Origin: Meloidogyne chitwoodi
Taxonomy: Eukaryota > Nematoda > Chromadorea > Rhabditida > Meloidogynidae
DNA: 64,000 bases
Assembly: GCA_015183035.1 (NCBI GenBank)
Contig: JACZZP010000003.1
Span: 1,240,001 to 1,304,000, forward strand
Direction: 5' to 3'
Part shown: in pieces, positions 31,501-46,394 of the stretch
Layout of the letters: the number at the start of each line of letters is the position of its first letter
Numbering within the stretch: the stretch's first letter is position 1
The notes under the pieces: model-generated
What the model saw: only the letters and a program-made list of their open reading frames with translations
Database searches by the model: none
What the model was told of the DNA's origin: nothing
Program-made: the position numbers and the translations under genes

Positions 31501-31693
31501 CCATGCTAAACGTCAATTTATGGCCATTTTGCAAAATAAAGATCTAAAATTCAGTTTGATGTCTGAATTCAAGGAATTATTATACAGTTTTAAACGAAGT
31601 GGGTATATATGTAGTCCAAACGATGTTTTTCATCTTGAACCTGGACAATTTGAAGAAATTAAAAACAAAGTAAAAGAAAGGGGTTTTGGATAA
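28502..31693 (+). CDS. UPF1/SMUBP2-like superfamily 1 helicase, divergent
   Basis: Multi-exon gene. The N-terminal part ends in a beta-rich region (GTSVRLCEAINAPDKIMLGF..VLSRTESFIEVQL) like the 1B barrel of IGHMBP2/SMUBP2. The helicase core begins NFDYSQQIAIEAVLDMNRP, Walker A HGAPGTGKSRLL at about 29710, motif Ia KRILLLCN. Motif II reads VFMADDAGR (30165) where UPF1-like enzymes have DEA(S/G/A). The QYR motif STQYRSNPRIREWPNRIFYK is conserved. The motif VI region is LALWNFEMSHAKRQFMAIL instead of LNVALTRAKR-type. The changed motif II acid and the lost TR of motif VI make normal ATPase coupling doubtful. One intron (29286-29325) is only 40 nt. Start at MKSYVSPCFSLGDL is the first in-frame ATG after RPL5. 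Stop at 31691-31693. Confidence 0.75.
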
Positions 31694-31825
31694 TTTTTTC
31701 TTGTATTTTCAAATTGTTTTAAATTGGTTAAAAATTTATAAGTTAATCATCTTTATCTATTTTAATTTATATTATTATTATATTTATTTTAAATGTTATA
31801 TTTTTACATATATTTTATAGCAAAA

Positions 31826-34204
31826 ATGTTGGCCAGAAATCGTTTTTCAATTAATTATTTTGCAGTTTCTTTTTATTCAAAATATACCAAGATTTTTGAT
31901 TCAAAAAGAATTATTTTGACACAAATTCAAAGGATATATTGGTAAAATTAAAATTTTTTTTAATAAAAATTTAAATAATCTAAGGTTTTCTAACAAAAGC
32001 CTTTATTTTAATAATAATGGATTGTTTATTTTACCTCAATTACGAAATTTTTCCGCATTACATGCTTTAGCTGAATCATTTTCATCATTTTTATGTAATG
32101 AGAACTTTTCACTTAATAAGGAATGGAATGAAAGGTTCAAACAACTTGAAAAGCTTCAAATTGGATATGATGCATCAGATTGGATAATGTTGGTCCAAAA
32201 GAAGTATAGCGGTGGTGGAAAGGCTAGGTATTATTTTAATACATCGATTTCACATAAAAATTTAATATAAAAATTCTAAGTTCTTAACAAATAAGACTTG
32301 TTCAAAATTTTACACATTAAGAAAAGGAAAAATTAATTTTAATGTATAGGTACTTTTATTCAAATATTTTTATTACAGTGCTGTTGATTTGGATATAGCT
32401 AGTGTAATGTCTGAACACAATGATCATATTTGTGATTTAATTGAACTTTGTTACAAACTTAGGCATACAAGTAATGCTTCTAGTCTTTTTTCATCAACTG
32501 AGTTTATTATTTAAAATTAATTTTAAAATATTTTATTTATTTTTTTATAGATATGCAATATTTAGACTTATGTTAGAACATGGAGATATTGAAAATTTTA
32601 TGAAAGTTTTGAATGATCCGGTTTATTTTTTTTTAAATTTAATTATTAAAAATTTAAAATAAAAAGATTAATTATGGACTTTTTCCTAATGAACATTGTT
32701 GTTGTTTATATTTAAATTATTTTCTGAATATAAATGATTTACAAAGTGCTGCTCGTTTGGCTGTTTATATTATGCATCAAGAAATGTTCTCACAACCTTT
32801 TCTTAATTTTCTTTCCGTTCAAGCTTTACTTCAATTTATTGAACAAGTAATTACTAATAATAAATTTATTTATTTTTATTAAAAATTAAGGATTCTATTG
32901 TCTTCCCTGATTTTGATGAGCGTGTTTTTCCTAGTCGAGCAGCTAATATCGAAGAAGAAATGAGTTTTAATGAAGAGAATGTTGTTAGTTTGATTTTTTT
33001 TTAATTTTTTTGAAATTTTTGATGATAATTATTTAATTTTTAGTATTTTTAATAATTCAAAAATTTTATTATTTTCTTTATAGAGTATTTTCCGTTTTCC
33101 ATGGCTAAAAACTCCTCATTCTGATAGGCATTTTGATCTACAACGAACTGATGAATTAATTGGTCGTTCATTAGAATTATTAAGTTTAAATTTAACTAAA
33201 TACAACAATAATATTTTTATATCTTCAATTGGTTTTTTGGGTATTATATTACAAGGAAAATATCTACAAGGATTAAAAATAATTGAAGAAATTAAAAATT
33301 TAGGTATAAATTTAAATTTTTTAAAATATAAAAAGTTAATTAAGACTAATAATTTTTTTTAGTTTCATCTACTAATATGCCTATTCTTCTAAAAACACTT
33401 CAGATTGCAATTTCTTTTTTGAAAAATAAAACTATTACAAAAAGTGAAAAGACTGATGAAAATGAACAACAACAAACAGACGAAACCATTTTATTGAATT
33501 TGGAAAATGATCAAAAAAGAGAAGAATTAATTGTTGGTTATTTTTAATTTTATATAATATGTATTAATTTTATAAATATTTTTTTTTAATTTTAGACATT
33601 ATTGGAGAATATATATTCTTCTATTGCCAATAAAGAAATAATAAATAAACCAATTTTATTATGGCAAATATTACAAAATGAATTTCTTCCAATACAAGAA
33701 AGTCTTGAAAGTTCTTTAATGGATGAACAAAAAAAATTATTTAAAGAATGGGAAAACAAAAGAATTAAATTAATTGAAACTCAGGTTATATATTAAAAGA
33801 TAAAATTAATAGAAAAAATATAAAATTTAGACTGAACGTATGGAAATTGATTTACGATTAGATGAAATTAAAAAACATCAAGAAGAAATTAAAAATGAAA
33901 AAGATTTACTTCTATTCTTTGAGAATCGTCATATTTGGGAAGATAAAGCACTTCAAAGGCGTATACTTGAAGAGGAATTGGATATGTTTAAAAAGAGAGG
34001 AAGTCTTACGTAAGAAATTTTTAATTTTAAATAAATTAATTGTAATATAGTGAAGAAGAGTATGGACAAACACTTTTTCAAATGGGTCAATTACTTAAAG
34101 AAGGAAAATCAGCAAGTCAGGCACTTGAGACATTAAAACTTGGAACAAATCCAGAAGAAATTAAAGTAACGTTGACATCTAGACCAGAAAAAAGAATGAA
34201 ATAA
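31826..34204 (+). CDS. mitochondrial ribosomal protein S27-like (mS27)
   Basis: Pentatricopeptide-type protein of the mitochondrial small ribosomal subunit. N-terminus MLARNRFSINYFAVSFYSK is Arg/Lys/aromatic-rich without acidic residues, as in a mitochondrial presequence. The core ASAVDLDIASVMSEHNDHIC, DLIELCYKLRHT, YAIFRLMLEHGDIENFMKVL, INYGLFPNEH and DLQSAARLAVYIMHQEMF follows mS27 (RHS..IRL-x-LEHG..LLND..YG-F; SAAR.A..MM-QE). The C-terminal third is a charged helix (KLFKEWENKRIKLIETQTER..EEELDMFKKRG). About ten small exons. Starts 132 bp after the helicase gene. Confidence 0.78.
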
Positions 34205-34365
34205 AAATTTAAAAGAACATATATTTAGTTTTGTTTTTTTTGTTAATTCTTTTATTAAATATTTTTTGTTTTTAATTAATTATTTAAAAAAAAAGTTTTA
34301 ACTTTTTTAAAAATATTTTTATAATTTTAAATATTTCTAAAAATAAAAGTTATTTTAATAAAATA

Positions 34366-34797
34366 ATGGCTACTATTAATAGAGAACTTCAAGGCCATTC
34401 TAAGCAATGTAATAATTAAAATATAAACAAATTATTAATTAATATATTTTTTAATTTTAGTATCAGAACGTCTCTCTGAATCTTTACATATTTTGGATCA
34501 TGATCCTTCAATGGCACTTTATAGAATTCAAGAACATATAAATAAAGTAGCACCAAAATTAGTTGTTAGGTTATTTTATTTATTTTTAATTAAAATTTAA
34601 ATTTTAAGAAGGCAATATATGACTCAATTAAATAATCAAATACAAGGAGCTTGTTTTGATTTAGATAATGCTATTAGGTTATTAAATATTATTATTTAAA
34701 ATTAATTTTTATTTTTAGGACTGTTGAACAGATGAAAAAAGCACAATCTTCTCTTGAACGTGTAAAAGCAATTATGGGAGAAAATTCTAATAATTAA
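34366..34797 (+). CDS. BORC complex subunit 8 (BORCS8/MEF2BNB-like)
   Basis: About 99 aa in four small exons. MATINRELQGHSKQLSERLS then ESLHILDHDPSMALYRIQEH, INKVAPKLV and a coiled-coil tail. The segment SE(S/L)..L..(E/D)PS-x-ALYR-x-QEH corresponds to BORCS8, where it is the best conserved part. BORC sits on lysosomes and recruits ARL8 to couple them to kinesin for outward movement. The C. elegans counterpart is the BLOS-9 type subunit. Starts 161 bp after the mS27-like gene, last member of the tight run. Stop at 34795-34797. Confidence 0.8.
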
Positions 34798-35643
34798 ATA
34801 TATTTCTTTAAATTTTAATTTGATATATATTTAACTTTTTAATAAAAATATATTAAAATAATAATAAATGGCAATTTATTTAATTTAAATATTTAAAAAT
34901 ATTATGATTACATTAAAGGCACAATTAAATAAAATGCGTTAATTATTTTGGGAGATAAAAAATAATTATAATATAATAATAAATGCAGAATCTGATAGGA
35001 GAAATATTAAAATATTTTTTAAAAATATATAAAATTGCACTAATGCAGAAATATTGAAATAATTTTTTGGTTACGATACCCGAAAATAAAATAATGAAAA
35101 ACAATTAAATTGTTGAGGAGAACTTGGAACTTGGCTAAATAAATGAGTCTATGAATTTTGGACTCTATTTGAATAATTACTTTTCCATTTTTAGGCTGGT
35201 CTTCGCGCAAAAATGGATCTATTGGGAGTATTTTATTACTTATTCATTTTTCCAGCATTCCGTTAGTCATTTACTTTAATATGTTTAAGTTTAGTGACAA
35301 GCATTTATTCGCTTAGAGCCTAAATTTCCAAAAAGAGCCCAATTTTCGCAGAGCCCAAAACTCCTGATCTCAAAATAAATAATTTAAATAAAAAACAATT
35401 AGTTATATTGATAATTAATTTAGCCAAAATAGAGATTTAAGGTTTTTTTTAATTTATTCTTTTATTTAAAAATAAAAGAAAATTATTTTCCGTTTTTCTT
35501 AATATTAAATTAATAAAAAACTAATAATTTTTTAATAAAAAACGGAAAAAGAGCACTTTTTTAAATCAAAAATTAAATTAAAAAAACAAAATAAAGCTTA
35601 ATAATAAATAAATAAAAATAACCAAAAATATATTCTTCTTTAA
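34798..35643. other. converging 3' gap, entry into AT-rich domain
   Basis: 846 bp between the BORCS8-like gene (+) and a minus-strand gene. Very AT-rich. Around 35205-35290 is a patch of more mixed sequence containing GGATCTATTGGGAGTATTTTATTACTT, a relative of the repeat word in element C, in the 21741-22377 foldback and at 52400. No gene seen. Confidence 0.45.
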
Positions 35644-36773
35644 TTAAACAATTGAATGTTCTCCTCCACTTCCATTAAAAGTATTATTTGTTGTTTTAGT
35701 AATATAATGATGTTTATTATAATTATTTGAAATAAGAGGTTCTGGTTGAATTCCTTCATCACTTTATTATTTTATTTAAATTAATTAATTTAATTAAATA
35801 TTTATTTATTATTCTTACATATGAGGAATTTTATCAAAAACTAAAGGATCATGTTCAGGGCCTGTACTTTTTGTTCCTGTACAATTTAATGATGAATGAT
35901 GTGTTATTATTCCATTTGGAGGAATATCTTCATTATTATTATTACTTCTTTTATTATTATAACGATGAACAATTTGAGGATTTTTACAAAAACACTTAAA
36001 AAAATAAAAAAGAAAAAATAAAAAAATACCTGATAGCAAGAACATACACAACATATTCCTATTGATAAAATCTTTAAAAAAAATAATTTTATTAATTTTT
36101 AAATTAAAATAAATAAATACAATAATTCCAGCAACAAAGAATTCAAAAATAGAAGCACTAGAAATACTTGCTACCAACTTTTCATGTAATTTTCTTTCAG
36201 GTGGTTTAAGTTTAGCACAATTAAATTGAATTTGTGGTTCTTTATCTCTTTCTAAAAATAAAACAGTTGTAGAACAAGGGATTTGACATCGTTCAATACA
36301 ATAATCCTCAAATATAAATGCTGCATTTGTCATTTCTTTTTTTTAAATAAATAAAAATTAAATAAATTATTAAAAAATAACCAGAATTAAAAAGTTGTTT
36401 TTTATTGTAATTATTATTAGATGATTGTAATCTTTGTTGTTGTTGTTCATATAATATTTTTGACTTAAATAATTAATTTAGAATTATTTATTTATTAAAA
36501 AAACAGACTCTACGTCTTCCACCGTTTCCTTCATCTGAACGTAATTCTAATCCATTTTCTACATTTTTATTACCATAATATTGACCATGTTCTCCATATA
36601 TTCCTCCTCCTCCAGAAGTTGATAATGATGATTGTTGACGCTTAAATAATTATTTAAAATAAATTAAAATAAATTAAAATAACCTGATTAGTAAAATAAG
36701 CACTTCCTGTATATCCAAATGGAAATATATTTATTAAACTTATTAAAATAATATTGTTAAATAAAGAAGGCAT
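35644..36773 (-). CDS. single-pass membrane protein with Cys-rich juxtamembrane segment (unknown)
   Basis: Six exons on the minus strand. Start MPSLFNNIILISLINIFPFG, a likely signal peptide (ATG at 36773). Then a Gly/Ser/Gln-rich stretch with a basic RRRSK (possible furin-type site), then an ectodomain with four cysteines (EDYCIERCQIPCSTT..IQFNCAKL). The membrane segment FEFFVAGIIILSIGICCVCSC is directly followed by YQCFC. The cytoplasmic tail is Asn/His/Pro-rich and ends GGEHSIV. The exon carrying ILSIGICCVCSCYQ is only about 42 nt. I do not recognise the family; the signal + ectodomain + TM + Cys cluster layout recalls Shisa-type adaptors, but the cysteine pattern is not theirs. Likely a nematode surface protein. 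Confidence 0.6.
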
Positions 36774-39770
36774 TTCTTCTTAAATGTTTTACTAAAATAT
36801 TTAAAAATAAAATTAATTAAAAAAAATATAATTTTTTCTAATTAATTTTCTCCTAATTATTTTAACATTTAAAAATAAATAAATAAATATTTTGTAATAA
36901 TTAAATAAATAAAAAGTAAAAACAAGGCCAATAGATTGATTTAAAAAAAGTCATTTTACTTCTTTTATCCATTTAGATAGTTAGAGGAGTAAATAAAGCA
37001 TTATTATTTGTATTTTTAAAAAGAAAGAAGAAGACAAAAACTGTACAAATATTTAAAGAGAAGCTAAATATATGTAAATAATGGTAAATATAAATTAAAT
37101 AAAATAATAATAATAAATATATTTATTTAATAATTATTTAATTAAAAATATTAAATTTAAATCAATTATAAATTTAAAGAAAAAATAAAAAATATATATA
37201 TTTGTGTGAGTAATCAAAAAGAACTTTTTATTTAAAAAATATTATTTATTTATTTTGAAAAGCAACAATTATATAATAAATATATAAAAAGTTATAAGCC
37301 AATTGCAAACAAAAAAATAAAAAAAATATTAAAATAATTTTGGAAAAAAAGTTTAAAAAAATATATTAAAAAAAACTGTCAATTGTTTAAATTATTAAAT
37401 GAATGAAATATTTGAATGATTGACAACAAAACTTTAAAAATTATTAAAGTCAGAAAATAATCATGAAAAAATAATATTTTTGTTATTTATTAAAATATAT
37501 TTTTATTTTATTAAATTTAAAAAAATAAATAAATAAAAATAAATTAACTAAAAAGATTTTATCTAAAAAAATGATTAAGCCGATTCAATAAAAGAATTTA
37601 TTTAAAAAAGAGAAAAATAAATAAATAAATAAATGACTACCTACTATTTTAAAATATTTTAAAAATAAATAAAATATTCAAAATGAATCAGAATTTTAAA
37701 ATTATAAAAATAATATTTTATAAAATATAATAATATTTTTTGGCAAAATTTGTGTGAAAATAATTATATTTTTATTAAAAAATATAATGTAACTTATTAA
37801 AATAATTATTTTATTTTATTTTTTTTTAATATTTAAAATAATAATATTTTTAATATTTTCCCAAACACGCAAACCTTGCAAAGGTAAATTTATTTTTACA
37901 AAAAAAAAATTATTTAAAAATTTTCACACATTTTATTAATAAAATTATAAATAAATGGAGAGAATATATTTAAAAATAATTTATTTATTTTTTAAATTTA
38001 TTTTAATAAATTTAATTAATTTAAATATATTTTAAGAATGCATTGAAAATTTGAAAAAAAATGATAAAAAGGAAAAGTCATTTTCCCCATTCATTTACTT
38101 ATTTCTTTACATAAATAGGCATATATATTTATTTATTTATTTTTTTTGGTTTTTTTCTCAATTTCTTATATTTTTTTTTAATTTTATAACCTTATGTATG
38201 CTCTATAAAAATAAAATGCAAATCAGAAAGGCAAATAAGCAAAGGACTATTATATAATAAATAAATATATTTAAATATATTTAAATATTAATAAATCAAA
38301 AAATAAATAAATAAATCAATATTTAATTTAAAAATAAAATATATTTATTTATTTATTAAATTTAATTATTTTAAAAATATTGTAGAGTATGTTTGTGTTA
38401 AATAAATAAATATATTTGCTTTTCTTTTACCTTTTCTTTAAAAAGATTTTCATTTATTGCGAATGACCCTCTTTTTTTTTGTTGGTCAAAATATATCTAA
38501 AATAACAAAAATATTGACAAAAATTGTTGTGTCCATTATATAGCTACTATTTAAATAGTTCATTTATTTATATATTATTGTTGGCCATTTTTAAATAAAT
38601 AAAAATTAAAAAATGAGAAAAAAGAACTCTTTTAGTTAAATTAATTTTATTTTTTTAAAGAATTATAAATAAATGAAGAAATAATCAAAATAATTATTTA
38701 AAATAATTTTGATTAACAATTTTGTTTTTTAATTTTAAATTAGTAAATAAAGAAAAGAATATTTAAATTTTCATTTTAAAAAGACTTTTCCTTTTTTTCA
38801 AATTATTGCACTTACCTTTTTTTATTTTTTATTTTTTCGGCATTTTCCAAAAAAAAAAGTCCACATCTAAAGAGCTCTTCGATTTTTTTATTTTACCCTA
38901 AAATAGGTTAAATAATATTCCTGTCCATTTTCTCTAATGGAAGGAAAAAAAGTAGTAAAATATTTAGAAATATATACAAAGGTGGTCGTTAAAGAAATAA
39001 AAGTAAAAGTGAAGAAAAAAATAAATTTAGTGGCATATTTAAAAAAAATTATAATTTTTGTAATTAAATATATTCCTTTAATTAATTAATTAATTAATTT
39101 ATTTATTTATTTACCAGTGTATATTTAAATAAATAAATAATTATTTAGTTTTATTCAAAAAATATATTTTGGTTTGATTAATTCATTTGTATTTAATAAA
39201 TAAATAAATAAAATAAAAAAAAGATTTTATGATGCAAAATAATATTTGGTAAAAATATATAATTATTTAAATAAATAAATAAATATATTTTAATTTTTAT
39301 AATTTAAATTAAAATTTATTTTTATTATTTTTTTGTTGCCAAGAGAATATTTTTTAATAAAAGAATTTAAAATGTAAAAATAAAATAACCTAAAAATAAA
39401 AGAATATTTAATAAAGTAAAAGAAAATAAAAAAAGAAATTTTTAGACAAACTTTTTCTAAAAAATAAAAATTGTTTTTTTTTAAATTTTTGAGTGTTTGG
39501 AATATTTTGTATAATATAAAAATATTAAAAAAAGAGGAAAATCAGCTGGAGCCAACTTTGAATAAGCTAAAATATTTTTTATTAAAATAATTTGTTTTTT
39601 AAATTGTTAAAAATATTTAAAAAATAATTATCAAAAAATATTTAAAATAAATTAAAATATATTTAATTTTAAAATTAAATATATTTTAATTTTTTAAAAA
39701 TTAATTCAAAAATATATAATTAATTCATTTATTAAAATAAAAATAAAATAATTATAAAAATATTTATTAA
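36774..39770. other. 3-kb AT-rich intergenic region
   Basis: Almost pure A/T with dense AAAT/ATTT, AATA and TTAATTAA words and long A or T runs. Small open frames here (for example 38051-38257 +) have only K/N/I/F/Y low-complexity translations. No gene, RNA or transposon end recognised. Confidence 0.5.
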
Positions 39771-41205
39771 TTAAATAAATTTAAAATAAAAAAATAAAAT
39801 AATAAAAATAATATTAAATAATTTAAAAGAATTATTAACTCCTCTATTATTATATAAATTTATTTGACAATTTAAAAGTTCAATAGGTACTTCACTTAAA
39901 CGAGTACCTATAAATTTATTTGGAGAAGAACGAAAACAAATAAGAGAACGAAAATCTTCAATCTAATTAAATTAATTATTTAAATAATTATTTAAAAAGA
40001 CCATATTAGAATGTTCTCTAATCCATTTAATCCAAATATTTGAATTACAATCACAATAATAATTATTTTTAAGTTTTAATTGTGTTAAAGCATTTAATTT
40101 ATTTAATTTATTTCCAAATATTTGAAATTCAGAATCCAATGAATGAAAATAATTTCTTTAAAAATTATTTTAAAATAATTATTTAAAAAATAAAAAACCT
40201 TTCCAAATTAATTTTAGTAATTCTTGGAAGACAAGAATCATTTAATAATAAAGTTTTTAACATATTTTGACTTAAATAATTAAAAATAATTAAATTAAAC
40301 AAAAACTAACCGTAAATCTAAAAATCTAAGAGAAGGTAAAGAACAAGTTAAATTAAAAGGTATATTATTAAAATAATTATAACTTAAATCTAAAACTTCT
40401 AATCTTTTTAATTTTGCTGTTTCTAAAAATTTAATTAATAAATTAAATTGATTAGAACGATTTAAAGGTGTTGTAAATGCTCTTCTTAAATAAAGCTTTA
40501 ATAAATATTATTAATATAAATTAATTAATTAATTAATTACTTTTTTTAATCGTGGTATATGATTAAGAAAATAAATATTTTCTTCATTTAAAACAATCTA
40601 ATAAATATTTTTATATTTTATTTATTTAAAAAAATAAACCTCATTATTACTTAAATCTAAAACTTCAATATTTGGACATCCAGATAAAGCATTTTTATTT
40701 AAATTAACAATATACTTAAATTATAATATTTAAAATTAAATTAATTTAAATTAACAAACATTAGCAGAAATATTAAGTATTTTTAAATTTTCAAGAATTA
40801 CTGAACCAAAAAGAGAATTATCTGGAAGATCTTGAAAATTATTTCCATGAAAAGTTAATTGTTCAATATTACTATAAATTAAATAAATTAATTAAATTAA
40901 ATTAATTAATACTTATAATTTCCAAGAATATATTGAAATATTGAAGTATCAACAAATTGTGCATTAATACAACTAACTTCTTTTGTTTCATTATTACAAA
41001 GACAAGCAGCATAATCACTAAGTGCTCCTTTACATTGATATTGAATATTTGGGTCCTTTTTTAATTTAATAATTAATTTAATAATTAATTTAAAAAAAAC
41101 ATTTTCAGTTCCCATATGTAATAATAATTTCCTTTCTTTTTGTCCTTTAGAATTATTTAAAATAAATAAAAATAATATTAAAATATAAAATTGTAATAAA
41201 TTCAT
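39771..41205 (-). CDS. leucine-rich-repeat surface protein with C-terminal LRRCT cap
   Basis: Start MNLLQFYILILFLFILNNSK is a signal peptide. A cysteine-bearing N-cap follows (YQCKGALSDYAACLCNNE, VSCINAQF). The LRR stretch contains IEQLTFHGNNFQDLPDNSLF, LKILNISANYIVNLNKNAL, IEVLDLSNNEI, LKKLYLRRAF, RLEVLDLSYNYFNNIP and LRFLDLRQNML. The C-cap reads LKLKNNYYCDCNSNIWIKWI then LICFRSSPNKFIG and a final LLNC, the CxC..C..C set of LRRCT domains. The protein ends in a hydrophobic run (LFNIIFIILFFYFKFI), compatible with a GPI signal or tail anchor. Extracellular LRR adhesion or receptor protein of unknown partner. About nine exons separated by tiny introns. Confidence 0.75.
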
Positions 41206-43617
41206 TTTTTAATTATTTATTAAAATTAAATAAATAAATAAATAAACGTTTTCGACGACGCATTTAAAAAATTCTAAAAAAATAATTATTAAATAAATAA
41301 AAAAAGAACATTCTAAAATGAAATAAATAAATAAATATATACTAAATTGGTTGTTTTTTATTTTTATTTAAAAAGACGGGAGGAGAAGCCATATTTTGTG
41401 CCATCCAGTACTACTACCAATATTGCATTATTTCGATAAAGGCTTTTTAAAAATAAAAAAGAGAGGAAATATTTATTTATTATTTATGCCACTGACTATA
41501 TGTACTATATTTTAATAGGTAATTAAATATATTTAAATAAATATTTAAATAAATATTTTGAGTGTTTGTTAAAGTAAAACCAAAAACAAAAAAGAGTCAA
41601 CCCAAACATATTCCAAAATTATGTAAAGCATGTTATGTGTCTCTATAATATATATATATAAAGGTATTTTTCTCTTCTCTTTTTTTTAAGCTTTTCCTTT
41701 TTTCTTTTCTTTTCTAACTTTAAGCAATGAAAATAACAAAACTAGCAAAACAACATAAGCTGCATTTCTTGCTTTTTTTTTTTAAAAAAAAGTTTAATTT
41801 TAAAAATGTCGATTATTAAAGTATATATTATTATTAAATAAAAAATAGTTGTCAAAAAATAATAAATTAAAAAAAATATTATTTTATATATTAAATTAAT
41901 ATTTTATTTAATTAAAAAAATATATTTATATACAAATATAATATTTAATAATGTCAATCATAATTTAAATTATATTTAAGCTTAGATATTTTAAAATATA
42001 AAATTTGTTAAAATATTTTTTAAATAAAATAATATATTAATTAAATTGAATTTAAAAAAATTACAAATTTTAATAATTTAATTTAATTTTTCTTTTAAAT
42101 ATATTTATTTAATTTTTTTTAAATTTTATTTAAGAAAATTCACAATATTCTCTTCAATATGTTCTTGTATATTTTTAATGACCTTGGACGATTAAATAGT
42201 TAAAAGAGAGCAATTTTTTGAAATTAGGGTAAGCGGTTGTGACATTAAAAAATAAAAAAGGAATTAATAATAAATTTATTAAATATATTTATTTATTTTA
42301 TATGTCAATTATTTATTTATTATTTAAAAAAAAAACTTTAAAAATAATATTTAATTAATTAATTTTATGAAAATAAATGATTTAAGAACATTTAATTTCT
42401 TCAAGAACAATCATTTATTTGTCTTTATCCTTATAAAATAAATAAACTTTTTATAATTTATTTATTTATTTATTTAATTTAAAAGTCAGTCGATCGTAAA
42501 GGATCATCCTATTTTATGCAGTTGAATTAAAATTTTGTATTAAATAAATTATATTTTTATTTTAAATTATTTATAAATTAAATTTATTATTATTTTTTAA
42601 TAATTTTAAAATAATTAAAAATATTATTTTTTATTTTGTTAATTAAATAAATTTATTTTTTATTTAATTTACACTTTTTTATTTTTAATAATCATCATTT
42701 AAATATTTTGATTAAACGATCTGTTATATTTATTTATTTACTAAAAATAACTATTTAGCTCATTTTTTCTTTCCAATAATATTTCTCTATTTTAACTAAT
42801 TTATTTTTTTTTTGTCTAATAAAATATTTTGTTTCTTCTCTCTCTCTCTCTCTCTTCACATATAAAAGAAGAAGAAGAAGAAAAAGGAGATATCTCTTTT
42901 ATTTTTTCACATTTTTGTATAAATCGAAAAAAAAATATTTTTATATTTTTAGTCAATTAATTTATTTATTTCAAATAAAATAAATAAATATATTTTTTTA
43001 TTTATTTTTAAATTTAAATTTTTTAAATAAAATTAATTTAAATATATAATTCTTGTTGAGACTTTTTTTACTGACCGGTTTATTATAATATATATATATT
43101 GTTTTTTGTAAAAATAATATTATATAAATATATACTTAGTAGTTAGTCCGCTAATTTTTACTTTTTTTAAATATATATAATTTACATTTTCTCATATTTA
43201 TTTATTTTTCTAATTATTTATTATTTTATTACATTCACGGATTTATATGATTTACTTTATTTATTTATTTAATTATTGATATATGGAATTAAAAAAAACT
43301 TAAAAAATATAATTTATTTATTTTAATTAAAACATTTATAAAATATTTAATATTTATTTTTTATAATGTTTTTGTTTAATTTTCTTATTATCCAGTTGTT
43401 TTCTTAATTAAAAATAAAGAAAAAAGAAGCACAAATTGTGCTGTCATTTTTATCATATATTATTATTATTTATTTTAATAATTAATTATAATCCCAAATA
43501 AATTTATTTATTTATTTTAATTTCAGATATTTAAAAATAATTAATTAAATTTTTTATAAAATATTTAATTTCAAAATTATATAAAAATTAAATAAATTAG
43601 AACTGAATTTAAAATTA
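41206..43617. other. 2.4-kb AT-rich divergent upstream region of LRR and Src-like genes
   Basis: Almost pure A/T. It must carry the promoters of both flanking genes. Visible landmarks: an alternating TATATA run ending in AAAGG near 41650-41665, and a CT/GAA block near 42837-42885 (separate entry). No coding signal. Confidence 0.45.
42837..42885 (+). repeat. (CT)n, TATAAAAG and (GAA)n block upstream of Src-like gene
   Basis: A CT dinucleotide run (42837-42854) is followed by CACATATAAAAG (TATAAAAG at 42861-42868) and then a GAA run. In an otherwise A/T-only region this is the one compact block with a canonical TATA-box form. It lies about 750 bp upstream of the Src-like ATG. Promoter role is inferred only. 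Confidence 0.35.
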
Positions 43618-46036
<2,419 letters not shown>

Positions 46037-46394
46037 AAATAATAATAATATATTTTTATTTATTGACATTCCTAATAATAATTTTTAATTATTTAATTTA
46101 AATATATATTCTCCCCTATCAATTTGGAGAAAAAATTTAAATTGTGCAATTTTTATTCATTTTTAAATTTATTTTATAATTTCTTTTAATATTTATGTAC
46201 ATAATTTATTTTTATAATTTATAATTTAATCTAAAAAATAAACATTTTATTTATTTTTATATAAAATTATTAAAAAAATATAATTTGGGATTTACTAATT
46301 GTAAACTAAAATAATTAAAAAAACAACCAACAATTAATATTATTAAAAAAAATAAAATACCCGTCTAAAAATGTTTTTATAATTCTTTAAAAAT
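46037..46394. other. 3'-to-3' gap between Src-like and Ser/Pro-rich genes
   Basis: 358 bp of A/T-only sequence with AATAAA-like signals from both sides. Nothing else seen. Confidence 0.4.

Noticed and set aside
38051..38257. 68-codon plus-strand ORF in the 3-kb gap
   Set aside because: Low-complexity K/I/F/Y translation typical of AT-rich chance frames.
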